Origin: Vreelandella sedimenti
GTDB taxonomy: Bacteria; Pseudomonadota; Gammaproteobacteria; Pseudomonadales; Halomonadaceae
NCBI RefSeq assembly: GCF_013416325.1
Contig: NZ_JACCGK010000001.1
Coordinates: forward strand, 124,001-188,000
Reading direction: 5' to 3'
Length of the DNA: 64,000 nucleotides
The translations under genes were made by a program, and so were the position numbers. How positions within the stretch are numbered: the first letter of the stretch is position 1; each line of letters begins with the position of its first letter. Below the pieces are notes generated by a model. It saw nothing but the letters and a program-made list of their open reading frames with translations. It made no database searches and had not been told where the DNA came from. Shown piece after piece: positions 34,579 to 45,282 of this stretch.

Positions 34579-36714
34579 ATGAGTAAAGAGATCGAAGATC
34601 ATCGCCTGTTTAACCACAGCGGCAACCAACCTTTCGTGGAGGTATTGGCGCGCCATGTATCCCGGCGTGATGTGATGCGCGGTGGTTTGAGCATGGCGGC
34701 TGCCTCGATGCTCAGTTTTGGCGGTGCTGCTCAAGCGCTTGCCTCAAGCAGCAACCACAAAACAACCCTGACACTGGCGTTTGAGGCGGTTCACGGTTCA
34801 CGCACCGATGCCGTGGTGGTGCCGGAAGGTTATGTTGCCCAAGTCTTGGTGCCGTGGGGTACACCGCTGAACCAAAATGTTGCCTGGCAGCCCGAACAGC
34901 CGATGACCGCTGAGCGTCAGGCGGAGAGTGTGGGCATGCACCACGACGGTATGGCCGGTTTTGCCCTGGATACCGACAACGCCTCGCGCCGTTTTGTGCT
35001 GGCGCTCAACAATGAGTATATCGACCAAGCAGCGCTATGGGCGCCTCAAGGAGGCCCCACTAATGCTGATGAGGGCCAGCGGCCGGCAGCGGAGTCGCGC
35101 ACTGAGATCAACGCCCACGGTGTCACCCTTGTTGAGGTCGAAAAGAACGCCAGCGGCCAATGGGCGCATGTGCCAGGTTCGCATTATAACCGCCGCCTCA
35201 CCAGTGCGACGGTGATGGAACTTTCCGGGCCAGTGGCGGGCAGTGACTACGTCAAAACGCGCTTTTCACCTGAGGGTACCCAAACCCGTGGTACCAACAA
35301 TAATTGTGGTAACGGGGTAACGCCCTGGGGCACCTATATTGCCTGTGAAGAGAACTGGCCCAATGTGTTCGTTAATCATGGCGAACGCTTCCAGGACGAC
35401 GCGCGGATTGGTATTCCCACCGATAAAAGCCGCTATGGTTGGGATACTTCGGAGGGAGACGCCTCTGAACAGAATGACGAATTTACTCGCTTCGACATTA
35501 CCCCGCGCGGCGAGCGTGCTGAAGATGATTATCGCAACGAAGCACGTACTTTCGGCTACCAGGTGGAGGTCGATCCTTATAGTGATGCATTGGCGGTTAA
35601 GCGTACGGCACTTGGCCGTTTCCGCCATGAAGGGTGTTGGTTAGGCAAGCTGGAAGCCGGTCAGCCAGTGGTTTACTACTCGGGCCACGATTCCCGCAAC
35701 GAGTACGTATATAAATATGTTTCTGATGCTGCCTGGGATCCCGCCGATGCCAACCGCCCAGGTGAAGAGTACGATCGTCTTGCCATTGGCAACAAATATA
35801 TGGATAACGGCACCCTCTATGTGGCTCGTTTCCATGCCAATGGCAGCGGTGAGTGGCTACCGCTAACGCCCAGTGCTCAAACGCGCGATGGTCGCACGCT
35901 GGCGGCGGCGTTGGGGCTAGCCGACGACGATGCGGCAGGTATTATCATCAACACCTGCGATGCAGCGGATTTGTTGGGCGCCACGCCAATGGATCGTCCT
36001 GAGTGGGCTTCCGTCGATCCGGCATCCGGTGAAGTGTATCTCACCCTCACCAATAACACGCAGCGCACCGCTGAAGAGACAGCCCCAACTTACACTAATG
36101 ACGGTGAGCATTTGGAACAAGCAGGTGTTGGTTACGATTTAGCGCCCACTAATGCTGCCAACCCTCGCGCCAATAACGAAGCGGGGCATATTATTCGTTG
36201 GCGCGAAAGCCGGTTGCCCAACGCCTTTACTTGGGAAGTGTTTGTGTTTGGCGCGGCCGCTGACGATGCGGATAACCACTCAGGCCTGACAGAAATGAAT
36301 CAGTTCGCCAGCCCCGACGGACTCTGGTTCGACGAGCGAGAAGACGGTCAGGGGATCCTCTGGATCCAGACCGATAACGGTTATGATGGGGTAACCGAGT
36401 ACACCAACGATCAGCTGCTTGCCGTGGTACCTAATGGGCTAGACGACATCCAGGGAACCGGCCCGGTGATTAACAGCAGCAACCAGCAACAGCTTAAGCG
36501 CTTTGCGGTAGGGCCGAACGGCTGTGAAGTTACTGGTATTTTTGCCACGCCGGATAAAACCGCGCTGTTTGTTAACATTCAGCACCCCGGTAACTGGCCC
36601 GCGGATGGTAGCGAGTTAGTGCAAGACGCCACCGTTGCAGCCAGCGGCCAAGTACGCCCTCGGGCGTCGACCGTTGTTATTCAAAAACGCGATGGCGGGC
36701 CGATAGGAGTTTAA
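34579..36714 (+). CDS. phoX: PhoX-family alkaline phosphatase (DUF839), Tat-exported
   Basis: A 711-residue secreted phosphatase. The N-terminal region carries a twin-arginine signal (SRRDVMRGGLSMAAASML, about residues 36-53) after a leader of about 35 residues. The rest fits the DUF839/PhoX beta-propeller family: NNCGNGVTPWGTYIACEENWPN near residue 243, GRFRHEGCWLGKLE, DRPEWASVDPASGEVYLTLTNN, and FASPDGLWFDE near 578. PhoX enzymes use calcium and iron and release phosphate from many monoesters. GGGGGAG precedes the ATG, a Pho box lies upstream and a strong terminator follows, so it is a stand-alone phosphate-starvation gene. Confidence 0.9.
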   Translation: MSKEIEDHRLFNHSGNQPFVEVLARHVSRRDVMRGGLSMAAASMLSFGGAAQALASSSNHKTTLTLAFEAVHGSRTDAVVVPEGYVAQVLVPWGTPLNQNVAWQPEQPMTAERQAESVGMHHDGMAGFALDTDNASRRFVLALNNEYIDQAALWAPQGGPTNADEGQRPAAESRTEINAHGVTLVEVEKNASGQWAHVPGSHYNRRLTSATVMELSGPVAGSDYVKTRFSPEGTQTRGTNNNCGNGVTPWGTYIACEENWPNVFVNHGERFQDDARIGIPTDKSRYGWDTSEGDASEQNDEFTRFDITPRGERAEDDYRNEARTFGYQVEVDPYSDALAVKRTALGRFRHEGCWLGKLEAGQPVVYYSGHDSRNEYVYKYVSDAAWDPADANRPGEEYDRLAIGNKYMDNGTLYVARFHANGSGEWLPLTPSAQTRDGRTLAAALGLADDDAAGIIINTCDAADLLGATPMDRPEWASVDPASGEVYLTLTNNTQRTAEETAPTYTNDGEHLEQAGVGYDLAPTNAANPRANNEAGHIIRWRESRLPNAFTWEVFVFGAAADDADNHSGLTEMNQFASPDGLWFDEREDGQGILWIQTDNGYDGVTEYTNDQLLAVVPNGLDDIQGTGPVINSSNQQQLKRFAVGPNGCEVTGIFATPDKTALFVNIQHPGNWPADGSELVQDATVAASGQVRPRASTVVIQKRDGGPIGV

Positions 36715-36781
36715 AAGCAGGCGTTGAGCGCAAAGCTTAGTAACTATATGAGGTGCTTAAAACGCTATTAAGGGCTTCATT

Positions 36782-36818
36782 AAAAGCTTCGAACCTCTCA
36801 CAGGTTCGAAGCTTTTTT
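36782..36818 (+). terminator. Rho-independent terminator of phoX
   Basis: A 15-bp perfect stem (AAAAGCTTCGAACCT with AGGTTCGAAGCTTTT) with a 5-nt loop, ending in six or more T. It is also close to the end of the convergent DUF1127 gene. Confidence 0.92.
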
Positions 36819-36822
36819 GATT

Positions 36823-37158
36823 CTAGGCCTGCTGAACTTGCCGCTTTTTCTGCCGGGCTTCTAACGCGTGAATGGCATCGACCTTCAGTGGAAGCTGGCT
36901 GGCCCAGAGAATATCTTCGCGGCTATGACCAATATCCCGCAGTAATTGGTCGTCGTGGGTCAGTAGCGGCACTATATGGCGGCGGAAAAGCCAACGCCGC
37001 CGGCAGTGCCACCAGGCCATATCGAGCGCGCGAATTAACCTCATTGACGGCATGGCAGGCATGTAAAAATGCAATTGTGGTGGCTTGGGCGGCGGCGCCA
37101 ATTGGCGAGCTTTTTCCCAGGCGTTATGGGCATGTTGGGCTGGGCATTCACACTTCAT
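36823..37158 (-). CDS. DUF1127-domain small protein
   Basis: A 111-residue protein whose C-terminal half (RRHIVPLLTHDDQLLRDIGHSREDILWASQLP, about residues 66-98) is a recognisable DUF1127 motif: arginine-rich helix, then L.D..LRDIG..R.DI. The open frame starts at 37179, but a perfect AAGGAGG lies 7 nt before the ATG at 37158, so that is the start. DUF1127 proteins are small, positively charged and in some bacteria bind RNA or affect metabolism; no specific role can be given. The opposite-strand frame 36753-37217 is rejected. It is divergent from a LysR gene. Confidence 0.78.
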   Translation of the reverse strand: MKCECPAQHAHNAWEKARQLAPPPKPPQLHFYMPAMPSMRLIRALDMAWWHCRRRWLFRRHIVPLLTHDDQLLRDIGHSREDILWASQLPLKVDAIHALEARQKKRQVQQA

Positions 37159-37345
37159 CGCGCACCTCCTTTTCTTCACAACGGCTATACAGTATGCGGC
37201 GGCTGGGCACCGACTGAACCGATGTGATCTGTGATTAATAAGTGGGAGGGTCGCGACCTCTGTTTATCAGCTTGGCGCTTTGCCTTGGATCAATCAAACG
37301 AAAAGATCTACACTGAGTGTTAAGATTTTCTGAAAGGTTGGCGTA

Positions 37346-38239
37346 ATGAATCAACTATCGACTATGGCTCCCAGCCGGGCTGTCTTACCGCTACTGGATA
37401 GCGAGGTGCTGCGTACCTTTGTGACAATTGCGGAGAGCGGCAGCTTCACCCGCGCCGCCCAGCAGCTGTTTCGTACCCCTTCCGCGTTAAGCATGCAGAT
37501 CAAACGCCTGGAAGAAACGCTCGGGCAAACGCTGTTTGTGCGCGAGGCGCGCTATGTGCGGCTTACTGCCGAAGGTGAAGTACTCCTGGGCTACGGACGG
37601 AGGCTGCTTAAGCTCAATGCCGAAGCCGTCACCCAGTTTTTAGCCCCCGCCATAGAAGGGCGCGTGGGGCTGGGGATAACCGACGACGTGGTAGGGCGTA
37701 TCCTGCCCACTGTGTTGGCTCAGTTTGCCCGCTCGCACCCAGCGGTGCAGGTCGATGTCGTGGTGGGGCGCAGCAAAGATTTGCTCGCCCAGCTGGATGA
37801 TGGAGAGCTCGATCTTGCGCTGGTGATGAGCGTAGAGCCTGGTCAGGCGCCACGCGGCGACATTGTTCATAGCGAACCGTTAGTGTGGGCGGGCCGTGAG
37901 GATGGTGTTGCCATACAGCGAACGCCACTGCCAGTGACCTTGGCCCAACAGGGGTGCGCGTGGCGTAGGATCGCGCTCAACGCCCTTGATCATGCCGGGG
38001 TTAATTACCGAATCGCATACTCCTGCGACCATTGCGCAGGGCAGGAAGCCGCTATGCTGGCTGACCTAGCCGTGACGGCTTTTCCAAAAAGTTTGATTCG
38101 ACCACCGCTCAAGCGTCTCCACAACGAATCACTGCCACCGCTAGGGGATTATCAAGTAGCGCTGGTGAAGCGTGCAGGCAGTGGTGATGCCAGCGAAGTG
38201 TTGTCCGAGCGGGTGGTGGAGGCGTTTCGTGAGGGGTGA
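37346..38239 (+). CDS. LysR-family transcriptional regulator
   Basis: A 297-residue regulator with the N-terminal winged helix (LDSEVLRTFVTIAESGSFTRAAQQLFRTPSALSMQIKRLEETLG, about residues 16-60) and a two-lobed effector domain (about 95-290). GAAAGG lies upstream of the ATG. The divergent neighbour is the DUF1127 gene, a common LysR target position. The stop is only 3 bp from the end of a convergent Lrp gene. Ligand and regulon are unknown. Confidence 0.88.
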   Translation: MNQLSTMAPSRAVLPLLDSEVLRTFVTIAESGSFTRAAQQLFRTPSALSMQIKRLEETLGQTLFVREARYVRLTAEGEVLLGYGRRLLKLNAEAVTQFLAPAIEGRVGLGITDDVVGRILPTVLAQFARSHPAVQVDVVVGRSKDLLAQLDDGELDLALVMSVEPGQAPRGDIVHSEPLVWAGREDGVAIQRTPLPVTLAQQGCAWRRIALNALDHAGVNYRIAYSCDHCAGQEAAMLADLAVTAFPKSLIRPPLKRLHNESLPPLGDYQVALVKRAGSGDASEVLSERVVEAFREG

Positions 38240-38242
38240 AGG

Positions 38243-38731
38243 CTAATCCTCCATTAAGGTACGAAGCGGGAGTTGCTCTTTATTGATAGGCGTCTTGATA
38301 ACGATATAGCTGAAGTACTTTTCAATGCCGATTTCGTCCTCAATAAGTGCCTCCATCACTCGTTGGTAATGGGCGATGCTGCGCGCTATAAAGCGCAGTA
38401 AATAGTCATAACCGCCGCTGATAAGGTGGCACTCCATGACTTCATCGGCCTGCCGAATTTTTTGTTCAAAGCGTAGAAAGTCTTCTCGATGGTGATCTGA
38501 CAGGGTGACCTCCGTAAAGACGGTAACGCTTTCCATCATTTTCGATAGATTGAGTCGGGCTTGAAACGAAGTGATATAACCAGCGGCTTCTAATCGTTTG
38601 ACTCGCTGTAGGCAGGGACTGGGCGATAGCCCGACAGCATCGGCCAAATGGACGTTGGTCATCCGTCCATCTGCTTGAAGCTGAACAAGAATATTTATGT
38701 CGATACGATCAAGACGAACGCTAGCCACCAT
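38243..38731 (-). CDS. Lrp/AsnC-family transcriptional regulator
   Basis: A 162-residue regulator with the helix-turn-helix at about residues 6-48 (LDRIDINILVQLQADGRMTNVHLADAVGLSPSPCLQRVKRLE) and a RAM domain (about 65-150; CHLISGGYDYLLRF). AAGGAC precedes the ATG. It is read in the same direction as the HAD and gabT genes behind it (38797-40771), which points to local control of amino-acid or amine breakdown. DoeX-type regulators of ectoine degradation are the same family, but no ectoine genes are nearby. Confidence 0.86.
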   Translation of the reverse strand: MVASVRLDRIDINILVQLQADGRMTNVHLADAVGLSPSPCLQRVKRLEAAGYITSFQARLNLSKMMESVTVFTEVTLSDHHREDFLRFEQKIRQADEVMECHLISGGYDYLLRFIARSIAHYQRVMEALIEDEIGIEKYFSYIVIKTPINKEQLPLRTLMED

Positions 38732-38796
38732 GTAAAGTCCTTTACTTATTAGGGGGCGGTGGAAGTCGCCCCGCGGTTTTTGACTAATACCTTTGT

Positions 38797-39441
38797 CTAA
38801 AGCAATTCTCCGCGTAGAGCAAGCTGGTGTTGATAAATAAAATCACTTAGCGAGATAAATGACTGCGTTTGGGGATGCTCGGCTTTGGCACTGCGCGTGA
38901 TACGGCAGTGCCCGCCTCGGCTATTCACTGATGGGGGGCCAGCCGTTAAGAGCAGAACCTGGCTATCCGCCTCCATCTCCCGCAGCTTGGCACGCGCGGC
39001 CACAAAGCTGCCGGTGGTGAGCCGCTCACTACCGGAAAGGCCAATGCGCTGATTAAAAGCAAAGAACTCCTGCTCATTCAGGGAAGTGACTACTCTGAGC
39101 TGATAGAACTTGCGCAGGTAGTGGATAGCGCCAGGGGCATCTTCATAAAGCGATCCAAAGCCCAGCGCACTGGCGAATTCAATTCCTTGTTGCCAATCTG
39201 CCTCCAGCCCCCAACGGCTCGCCAGGGTGCGATAGACCGTGCAGTGGGCAGAAACGGCGCCCATCTGCTCATCCGTCAACTCGTGCAGCGCATGCACATA
39301 GTCTGCTAATACCTGCTTCTGTGGTGGCGGGTTGGGCAGCATCGCTAACAGTGGCGCTAGGCCCCGCACAATGCCTCTATCCCGATCAATCAGCACGCCA
39401 TGGGCATCCATGCATAGCGTCGTATAGTCAGTCAATGGCAT
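38797..39441 (-). CDS. HAD-like protein, haloacid-dehalogenase type II relative with altered motifs
   Basis: A 214-residue HAD protein. Motif I is CMDAHGVLID (Asp12 nucleophile kept, usual tyrosine and threonine of DAYGTL replaced by His and Val). Motif II is VVTSLNE with the serine/threonine near residue 120. The final acidic motif, normally SSNxxDxxGA, is TAGPPSVNSRGG and lacks the aspartate. This suggests a changed or lost activity. AGGA precedes the ATG. It lies between the Lrp gene and gabT, all leftward. A second, intact type II HAD is at 50376-51050. Confidence 0.7.
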   Translation of the reverse strand: MPLTDYTTLCMDAHGVLIDRDRGIVRGLAPLLAMLPNPPPQKQVLADYVHALHELTDEQMGAVSAHCTVYRTLASRWGLEADWQQGIEFASALGFGSLYEDAPGAIHYLRKFYQLRVVTSLNEQEFFAFNQRIGLSGSERLTTGSFVAARAKLREMEADSQVLLLTAGPPSVNSRGGHCRITRSAKAEHPQTQSFISLSDFIYQHQLALRGELL

Positions 39442-39478
39442 GATGTCCTGCTCTCCCGGCGTTGGCGATTAACAAGCA

Positions 39479-40771
<1,293 letters not shown>

Positions 40772-41107
40772 CTGCGGGCTCCTTAAACATTGTCGCGATA
40801 TAGTCACGATGGTCATGTTGTGGTGTGTTGGCGCTGCCTTTAGAACGTGGAGAGCGAACGCCAACACCCATACGTTTTTGAGCTTACCGCTGTTAGCAAA
40901 CCAGATACGCTTGGCATGGCGTCAGCAACCGCGTAATCCTTCGTATTGTCTAGCTTGTGCAGCATGATTCACTGTCATGGGGAGCGCAGTGTAATCTGCG
41001 CCTTAAGCGTCGATTTAGACGCACTGCTTCGCTCCACAGCCGCCAAAACGGTATCCGCTGCCTCTCAAACCACCGTAGGATGACGTTTTAGCTAAGGAGA
41101 CGCTGCT
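40772..41107. other. 336-bp spacer between divergent gabT and ghrA
   Basis: No credible small gene was found. It holds the gabT and ghrA ribosome binding sites (AAGGAG both) and a short inverted repeat GCGTC-GATTTA-GACGC near 41007. A lone CTGTCAT lies near 40973 without a partner half site, so it is not called a Pho box. Promoters for both genes must lie here. Confidence 0.5.
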
Positions 41108-42034
41108 ATGGCACTTCTGTATAAATCTGACCCGGTGCGCGGCGCCCGGTGGAAAGAACTTTTTGCCCAACACGCGCCGGATATTGAGTTCCGCCAATGG
41201 CCCGATATGGGTGACCCGGACGAGATCCGCTACTTGCTAGCGTGGATGCCCCCGGAGAACATAATGGCGTGCCTGCCGTCCCTTGAGGTGCTGTTTGCCA
41301 CTTCCGCGGGTGTCGATCAGTTTGAGTTTGACGCACTGCCTCCAGAGCTGCCGGTCGTGCGGATGCTCGACCCTGCCATTGAGCGCGGAATGATTGAGTA
41401 CGCCACCTTTGCAACGCTATGGCTGCACCGCAGGATGGGTGATTATGCGCGCCAGCAGCGCGAGGGGCAGTGGCAAGCGCATATGCTTGTGCCCACCGAA
41501 AAGCGGCGTATCGGGATTCTTGGCTTAGGCCAGTTGGGCTGCGCTATTGCCACCCATCTAGCTGGTTACGGTTTTGACGTGAGCGGGTGGGCGCGTTCGC
41601 CACGAGAGCTAGCTAATGTTCATTGTCATAGTGGTGAGGAAGCGCTGGATGGGTTTCTGGCCTCAAGCGATATTGTGATCTGCGTGCTGCCACTGACCGA
41701 CGCCACCCGAGGAATCCTCAACGCAGACCTATTTGCGCGTATGCCTAAAGGTGCGGCCTTGATCAATATTGGCCGTGGTGAGCACTTGGTTGAACACGAC
41801 CTGACGCAAGCCCTCGACGACGGGCAGTTAAGTGCGGCGGTATTGGATGTGTTGAGCGAAGAGCCGCCCGCCGACGATCATCTCTTCTGGCAGGACGAGC
41901 GTATTTTGCTGACGCCCCATGTGGCCGCGATGACGCAGCCCGATAGCGCTTTCCCTGTCCTGCTGGACAACCTGCGTCGTCATCAACGCGGCGAACCAAT
42001 GGTTGGGCGTGTCGATCTGCAGCGTGGTTACTAG
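41108..42034 (+). CDS. ghrA: Glyoxylate/hydroxypyruvate reductase A
   Basis: A 308-residue D-2-hydroxyacid dehydrogenase reducing glyoxylate and hydroxypyruvate with NADPH. The Rossmann motif is GILGLGQLGCAIA near residue 137. The catalytic arginine is in INIGRGEHLVE near residue 225, the glutamate follows in VLSEEPP, and the histidine is in LLTPHVAAMT near 275. The length is that of the GhrA group. AAGGAG precedes the ATG. It is the only rightward gene in this leftward block and ends in a long hairpin. Confidence 0.9.
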   Translation: MALLYKSDPVRGARWKELFAQHAPDIEFRQWPDMGDPDEIRYLLAWMPPENIMACLPSLEVLFATSAGVDQFEFDALPPELPVVRMLDPAIERGMIEYATFATLWLHRRMGDYARQQREGQWQAHMLVPTEKRRIGILGLGQLGCAIATHLAGYGFDVSGWARSPRELANVHCHSGEEALDGFLASSDIVICVLPLTDATRGILNADLFARMPKGAALINIGRGEHLVEHDLTQALDDGQLSAAVLDVLSEEPPADDHLFWQDERILLTPHVAAMTQPDSAFPVLLDNLRRHQRGEPMVGRVDLQRGY

Positions 42035-42044
42035 AATAGCGTTT

Positions 42045-42081
42045 CCCAGTCGCTCGCCCTGGGTATCGGCGAGCGACTGGG
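42045..42081. terminator. Long hairpin between convergent ghrA and gabD
   Basis: CCCAGTCGCTCGCC and GGCGAGCGACTGGG make a perfect 14-bp stem with a 9-nt loop. Neither strand has a good T-tract, but position between convergent genes supports transcript-end protection or termination. Confidence 0.65.
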
Positions 42082-42108
42082 GTGATGTCAGCGGTAGTTA
42101 TGTGTACA

Positions 42109-43569
42109 TTAGCTCAGTCCGCCCATATGAAACGCTTTCTCTTCTAAATATTCATCTAGCCCTTGGCGAGCACCTTCACGGCCCAGCCCCGACTGTTTCA
42201 TACCGCCAAACGGCGCTACTTCCATGGAAATGGAACCGGTGTTGAGGCCGACCATACCGAATTCCAGCGCTTCGCCAACCCGCCAGGCACGGCGCACACT
42301 CTCGGTAAAGAAGTAGGCGGCTAGCCCGTAGGGTGTTGCGTTGGCAATGCGGATGGCGTCTTCTTCGCTGTCAAATTGCATAATGGGCGCAACGGGGCCA
42401 AAGGTCTCTTCCTGGGTGACCAGCATGGCTTCGGTTACCTTGGTGAGCAGTACCGGCGTCACAAAGCGATCCTGGCCACTGGGCACCTCGCCGAGCACCC
42501 GTTCCGCACCATGGGATAAGGCATCATCGAGATGGCGGGCGACTTTGCTCACCGCCTGGTCATTGATAAGTGGGCCGATAGTGGTGCCTTCCTCCATCCC
42601 GTCGCCACAGCGCAGCGCCGCGATTTCCGTCGCCAAGCGGGCGACAAAGCGGTCATGGATGCCGGATTGAACCAGAATACGGTTAGCGCAAACACAGGTC
42701 TGCCCGGCATTGCGGAACTTGCTCGCCATAGCCCCGGCGACTGCGAGTTCCAGGTCAGCATCGTCAAACACGATCAGCGGGGCATTGCCGCCCAGTTCCA
42801 GGCTGAGGCGCTTTATATCGTCGGCACTCTGGCGCATCAGTAAGCTGCCCACCCGGGTAGAGCCGGTGAAGGAGAGCTTGCGCACGGTGGGGTTGGAGGT
42901 CAGTTCGCCACCAATCCCTTCGGGCAGCCCGGTAACAATATTGATCACCCCCGGAGGAAAGCCAGCACGCTCCGCGAGTATCGCCAAGGCCAGCGCTGAC
43001 AGCGGCGTCAGTTCTGACGGTTTGATCACAATCGGGCACCCCGCCGCCAGCGCCGGGGCGCACTTGCGGGTAATCATGGCAGTAGGGAAATTCCAGGGCG
43101 TAATCGCACCGCACACGCCTACCGGCTGCTTGAGGATCACAATGCGGCGATCCGCGCTGGGGGAGGGGATCGTCTCGCCATAGGCACGCCGCGCCTCTTC
43201 CGCAAACCACTTGATAAAACTTGCGCCGTACTGGATCTCTCCCCGCGCTTCGCTCAGCGGCTTGCCCTGTTCCAGGGTCATTAATATCGCCAGATCGTCG
43301 CTGTTTTCCAGTATCAGCGTATACCAGCGTTCCAACAGTGCCGCGCGCTCCGCCGCGGTGCGGGCACGCCAGGCAGGCCAGGCTGCTTCGGCGGCTTCAA
43401 TGGCACGGCGGGTTTCGCTGGCGCCCAGGCTGGGCACTCGGGCCAGTTCTTCGCCGGTGGCGGGGTTAGTGACGGTGAGCGTGGCCCCATCGTCGGCATC
43501 ACACCACTGGGCGTTGATAAAGGCCTGCTCGCGTAGCAGGTCATGGTCATTGAGGGGCAGCGTCGGCAT
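42109..43569 (-). CDS. gabD: NAD(P)-dependent succinate-semialdehyde dehydrogenase
   Basis: A 486-residue aldehyde dehydrogenase oxidising succinate semialdehyde to succinate. Motifs: the NAD loop GVCGAITPWNFPTAMITRK near residue 154, FTGSTRVG near 230, catalytic glutamate in LELGGNAPLIVFDDAD near 255, and catalytic cysteine in NAGQTCVCANR near 289. These match the GabD class. AAGGAG precedes the ATG. It lies behind the ABC transporter operon on the same strand and pairs with gabT. Glutarate semialdehyde is a possible alternate substrate. Confidence 0.9.
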   Translation of the reverse strand: MPTLPLNDHDLLREQAFINAQWCDADDGATLTVTNPATGEELARVPSLGASETRRAIEAAEAAWPAWRARTAAERAALLERWYTLILENSDDLAILMTLEQGKPLSEARGEIQYGASFIKWFAEEARRAYGETIPSPSADRRIVILKQPVGVCGAITPWNFPTAMITRKCAPALAAGCPIVIKPSELTPLSALALAILAERAGFPPGVINIVTGLPEGIGGELTSNPTVRKLSFTGSTRVGSLLMRQSADDIKRLSLELGGNAPLIVFDDADLELAVAGAMASKFRNAGQTCVCANRILVQSGIHDRFVARLATEIAALRCGDGMEEGTTIGPLINDQAVSKVARHLDDALSHGAERVLGEVPSGQDRFVTPVLLTKVTEAMLVTQEETFGPVAPIMQFDSEEDAIRIANATPYGLAAYFFTESVRRAWRVGEALEFGMVGLNTGSISMEVAPFGGMKQSGLGREGARQGLDEYLEEKAFHMGGLS

Positions 43570-43619
43570 GCTTTTCTCCTTGTTATCAATAGGTCTAGGT
43601 CATCAATAGGGGCTAGTGT

Positions 43620-45278
43620 TTAAACGGGCGAAGTTGACGGCTGTGTATGGGTCGACCATTGGCACGCCTCCAACCAGCCTGGTTGGAGCTCAGGCACCGA
43701 ACCAATCAGCTTGCGGGTGTAGTCGTGCTGGGGGTGATTGAGAACCGTGCTGCAGGGGCCGAATTCCACACACTCACCCTGGTAAAGCACCATGACGTCG
43801 TCGCACAGCGAGCGTACCGTCGAGATATCGTGGCTGATAAACAGGTAGGCAACGCCAAGCTCACGGCGCAGTTCTGCCAACAGTTCAAGAATGGCAGCAC
43901 CGACGACGGTATCTAACGCCGACGTCACTTCATCGCAAAGAATCAGGTCAGGTTCCGCAGCGAGCGCTCGGGCGAGATTGACGCGCTGTTTTTGGCCACC
44001 AGAAAGCTCGCTGGGCTTGCGGTCGAGCAGGGTGCGCGGCAGTTTGACCAGATCCATTAATTCTTCCACTCGCTGTCGGCGAGCATCGCGACTCATCTGG
44101 AAATAGGTTTCCAGCGGTCGGTTGAGTAGTCGCCTAACCGTGTGGGCTGGGTTGAGCGCATTGTCGGCGCTCTGAAAGACAATCTGGATACGCCGAAACT
44201 GCTCTGATGTGCGTCCGCGCAGCGTGGGAGATAGCTCCCGGCGGTTGAACTGTACTTCACCCCGTGAAGGGGCCACCAAACCAGCGACTGCCCGGGCAAG
44301 CGTCGACTTGCCTGACCCGGACTCGCCAATCACGCCTAGGGCCTGGCCTCGATCAATCCGCAGTCGAATGTGATCAAGCACGATATTGTCCGGTTCGCCG
44401 CTGCGGTTACGGTGCCCATAGCCCACTTGCAGATCATCAATGCGCAACAGTTCGTCGCCGCTGGACGCAAGTCTGGAGGGCACGCGGGTCTCCGGACGAG
44501 CCGCCGCCAATAAGCTACGCGTGTAGGCATGGCCCGGCTTGTCCAGAATTTGCCCAATGGGCCCTTGCTCCTGCTCTTCACCTGCTTGAAGCACCAAGAC
44601 GTGATCAGCAATCTGTGCGACGACAGCGAGGTCGTGAGAGACGTACAGCGCCGTGGTACCACGCTCGCGCATAACTCGCTTGAAGGCCCGCAGCACATCG
44701 ACCTGAGTGGTCACATCCAGTGCGGTGGTGGGCTCATCCAGAATCACTAGCGCGGGGTCGGTAATCAAGGCCATCGCGGCCATAAGACGCTGTAGCTGGC
44801 CGCCGGAGACCTGGTGAGGGTAACGGTCGCCAATATGTTCAGGGTCGGGCAGGGCCAGCTCGGCGAATAGTTGAATGGCTTTCTGCTGGGCTTGCTGTCG
44901 ATCCATAACGCCATGGATCAGCGCGCCTTCGATGACTTGATCCATTAGCCGGCGCGAGGGGTTGAAGGCTGCGGCTGCGCTTTGGGCGATATAGGTCACC
45001 CGGTGTCCGCGCAGCGCGCGGGTTTCCAGCGCAGGCAGCGTGAGTATATCGGTCTCGCCCAGTTGCACGCTGCCACCGGCGATCCGACAGCCGCGCCGGG
45101 CGTAACCCATCATGGCCAGCGCAATAGTGGTCTTGCCCGAACCGGACTCGCCGATCAACGCCATCACCTCGCCTGGCTTGAGCGCAAAACTAATCTGGCT
45201 GACGATCGTGCGCTCAACCTCTCCAGGCGGGGTCGCACAGATATCAAGATCGCGTACGATCAGTGATTCACCTTGCAT
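43620..45278 (-). CDS. Peptide/opine-type ABC transporter, two fused ATP-binding domains
   Basis: A 552-residue ATPase in which DppD-like and DppF-like domains are joined. Domain 1 (about residues 5-255) has Walker A GESGSGKTT and signature VSGGQLQRLMAAMAL. Domain 2 (about 275-530) has GESGSGKSTLAR, signature LSGGQKQRVNLARAL and Walker B LILCDEVTSALD. Such fused ATPases (GsiA-like) serve dipeptide, glutathione or opine importers. An AAGGAG site lies at the end of the preceding permease gene. It is part of a leftward operon with two permeases and a binding protein. Confidence 0.9.
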   Translation of the reverse strand: MQGESLIVRDLDICATPPGEVERTIVSQISFALKPGEVMALIGESGSGKTTIALAMMGYARRGCRIAGGSVQLGETDILTLPALETRALRGHRVTYIAQSAAAAFNPSRRLMDQVIEGALIHGVMDRQQAQQKAIQLFAELALPDPEHIGDRYPHQVSGGQLQRLMAAMALITDPALVILDEPTTALDVTTQVDVLRAFKRVMRERGTTALYVSHDLAVVAQIADHVLVLQAGEEQEQGPIGQILDKPGHAYTRSLLAAARPETRVPSRLASSGDELLRIDDLQVGYGHRNRSGEPDNIVLDHIRLRIDRGQALGVIGESGSGKSTLARAVAGLVAPSRGEVQFNRRELSPTLRGRTSEQFRRIQIVFQSADNALNPAHTVRRLLNRPLETYFQMSRDARRQRVEELMDLVKLPRTLLDRKPSELSGGQKQRVNLARALAAEPDLILCDEVTSALDTVVGAAILELLAELRRELGVAYLFISHDISTVRSLCDDVMVLYQGECVEFGPCSTVLNHPQHDYTRKLIGSVPELQPGWLEACQWSTHTQPSTSPV

Positions 45279-45282
45279 AGCG

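Noticed and set aside
36753-37217. 154-residue rightward ORF after phoX
   Set aside because: It runs through the phoX terminator and antisense to the DUF1127 gene, which has a perfect AAGGAGG and a recognisable domain.
40973-40979. Single CTGTCAT as a possible Pho box near ghrA
   Set aside because: No partner half site at the required 11-bp spacing; the same applies to the lone CTGTCAT near 12415.
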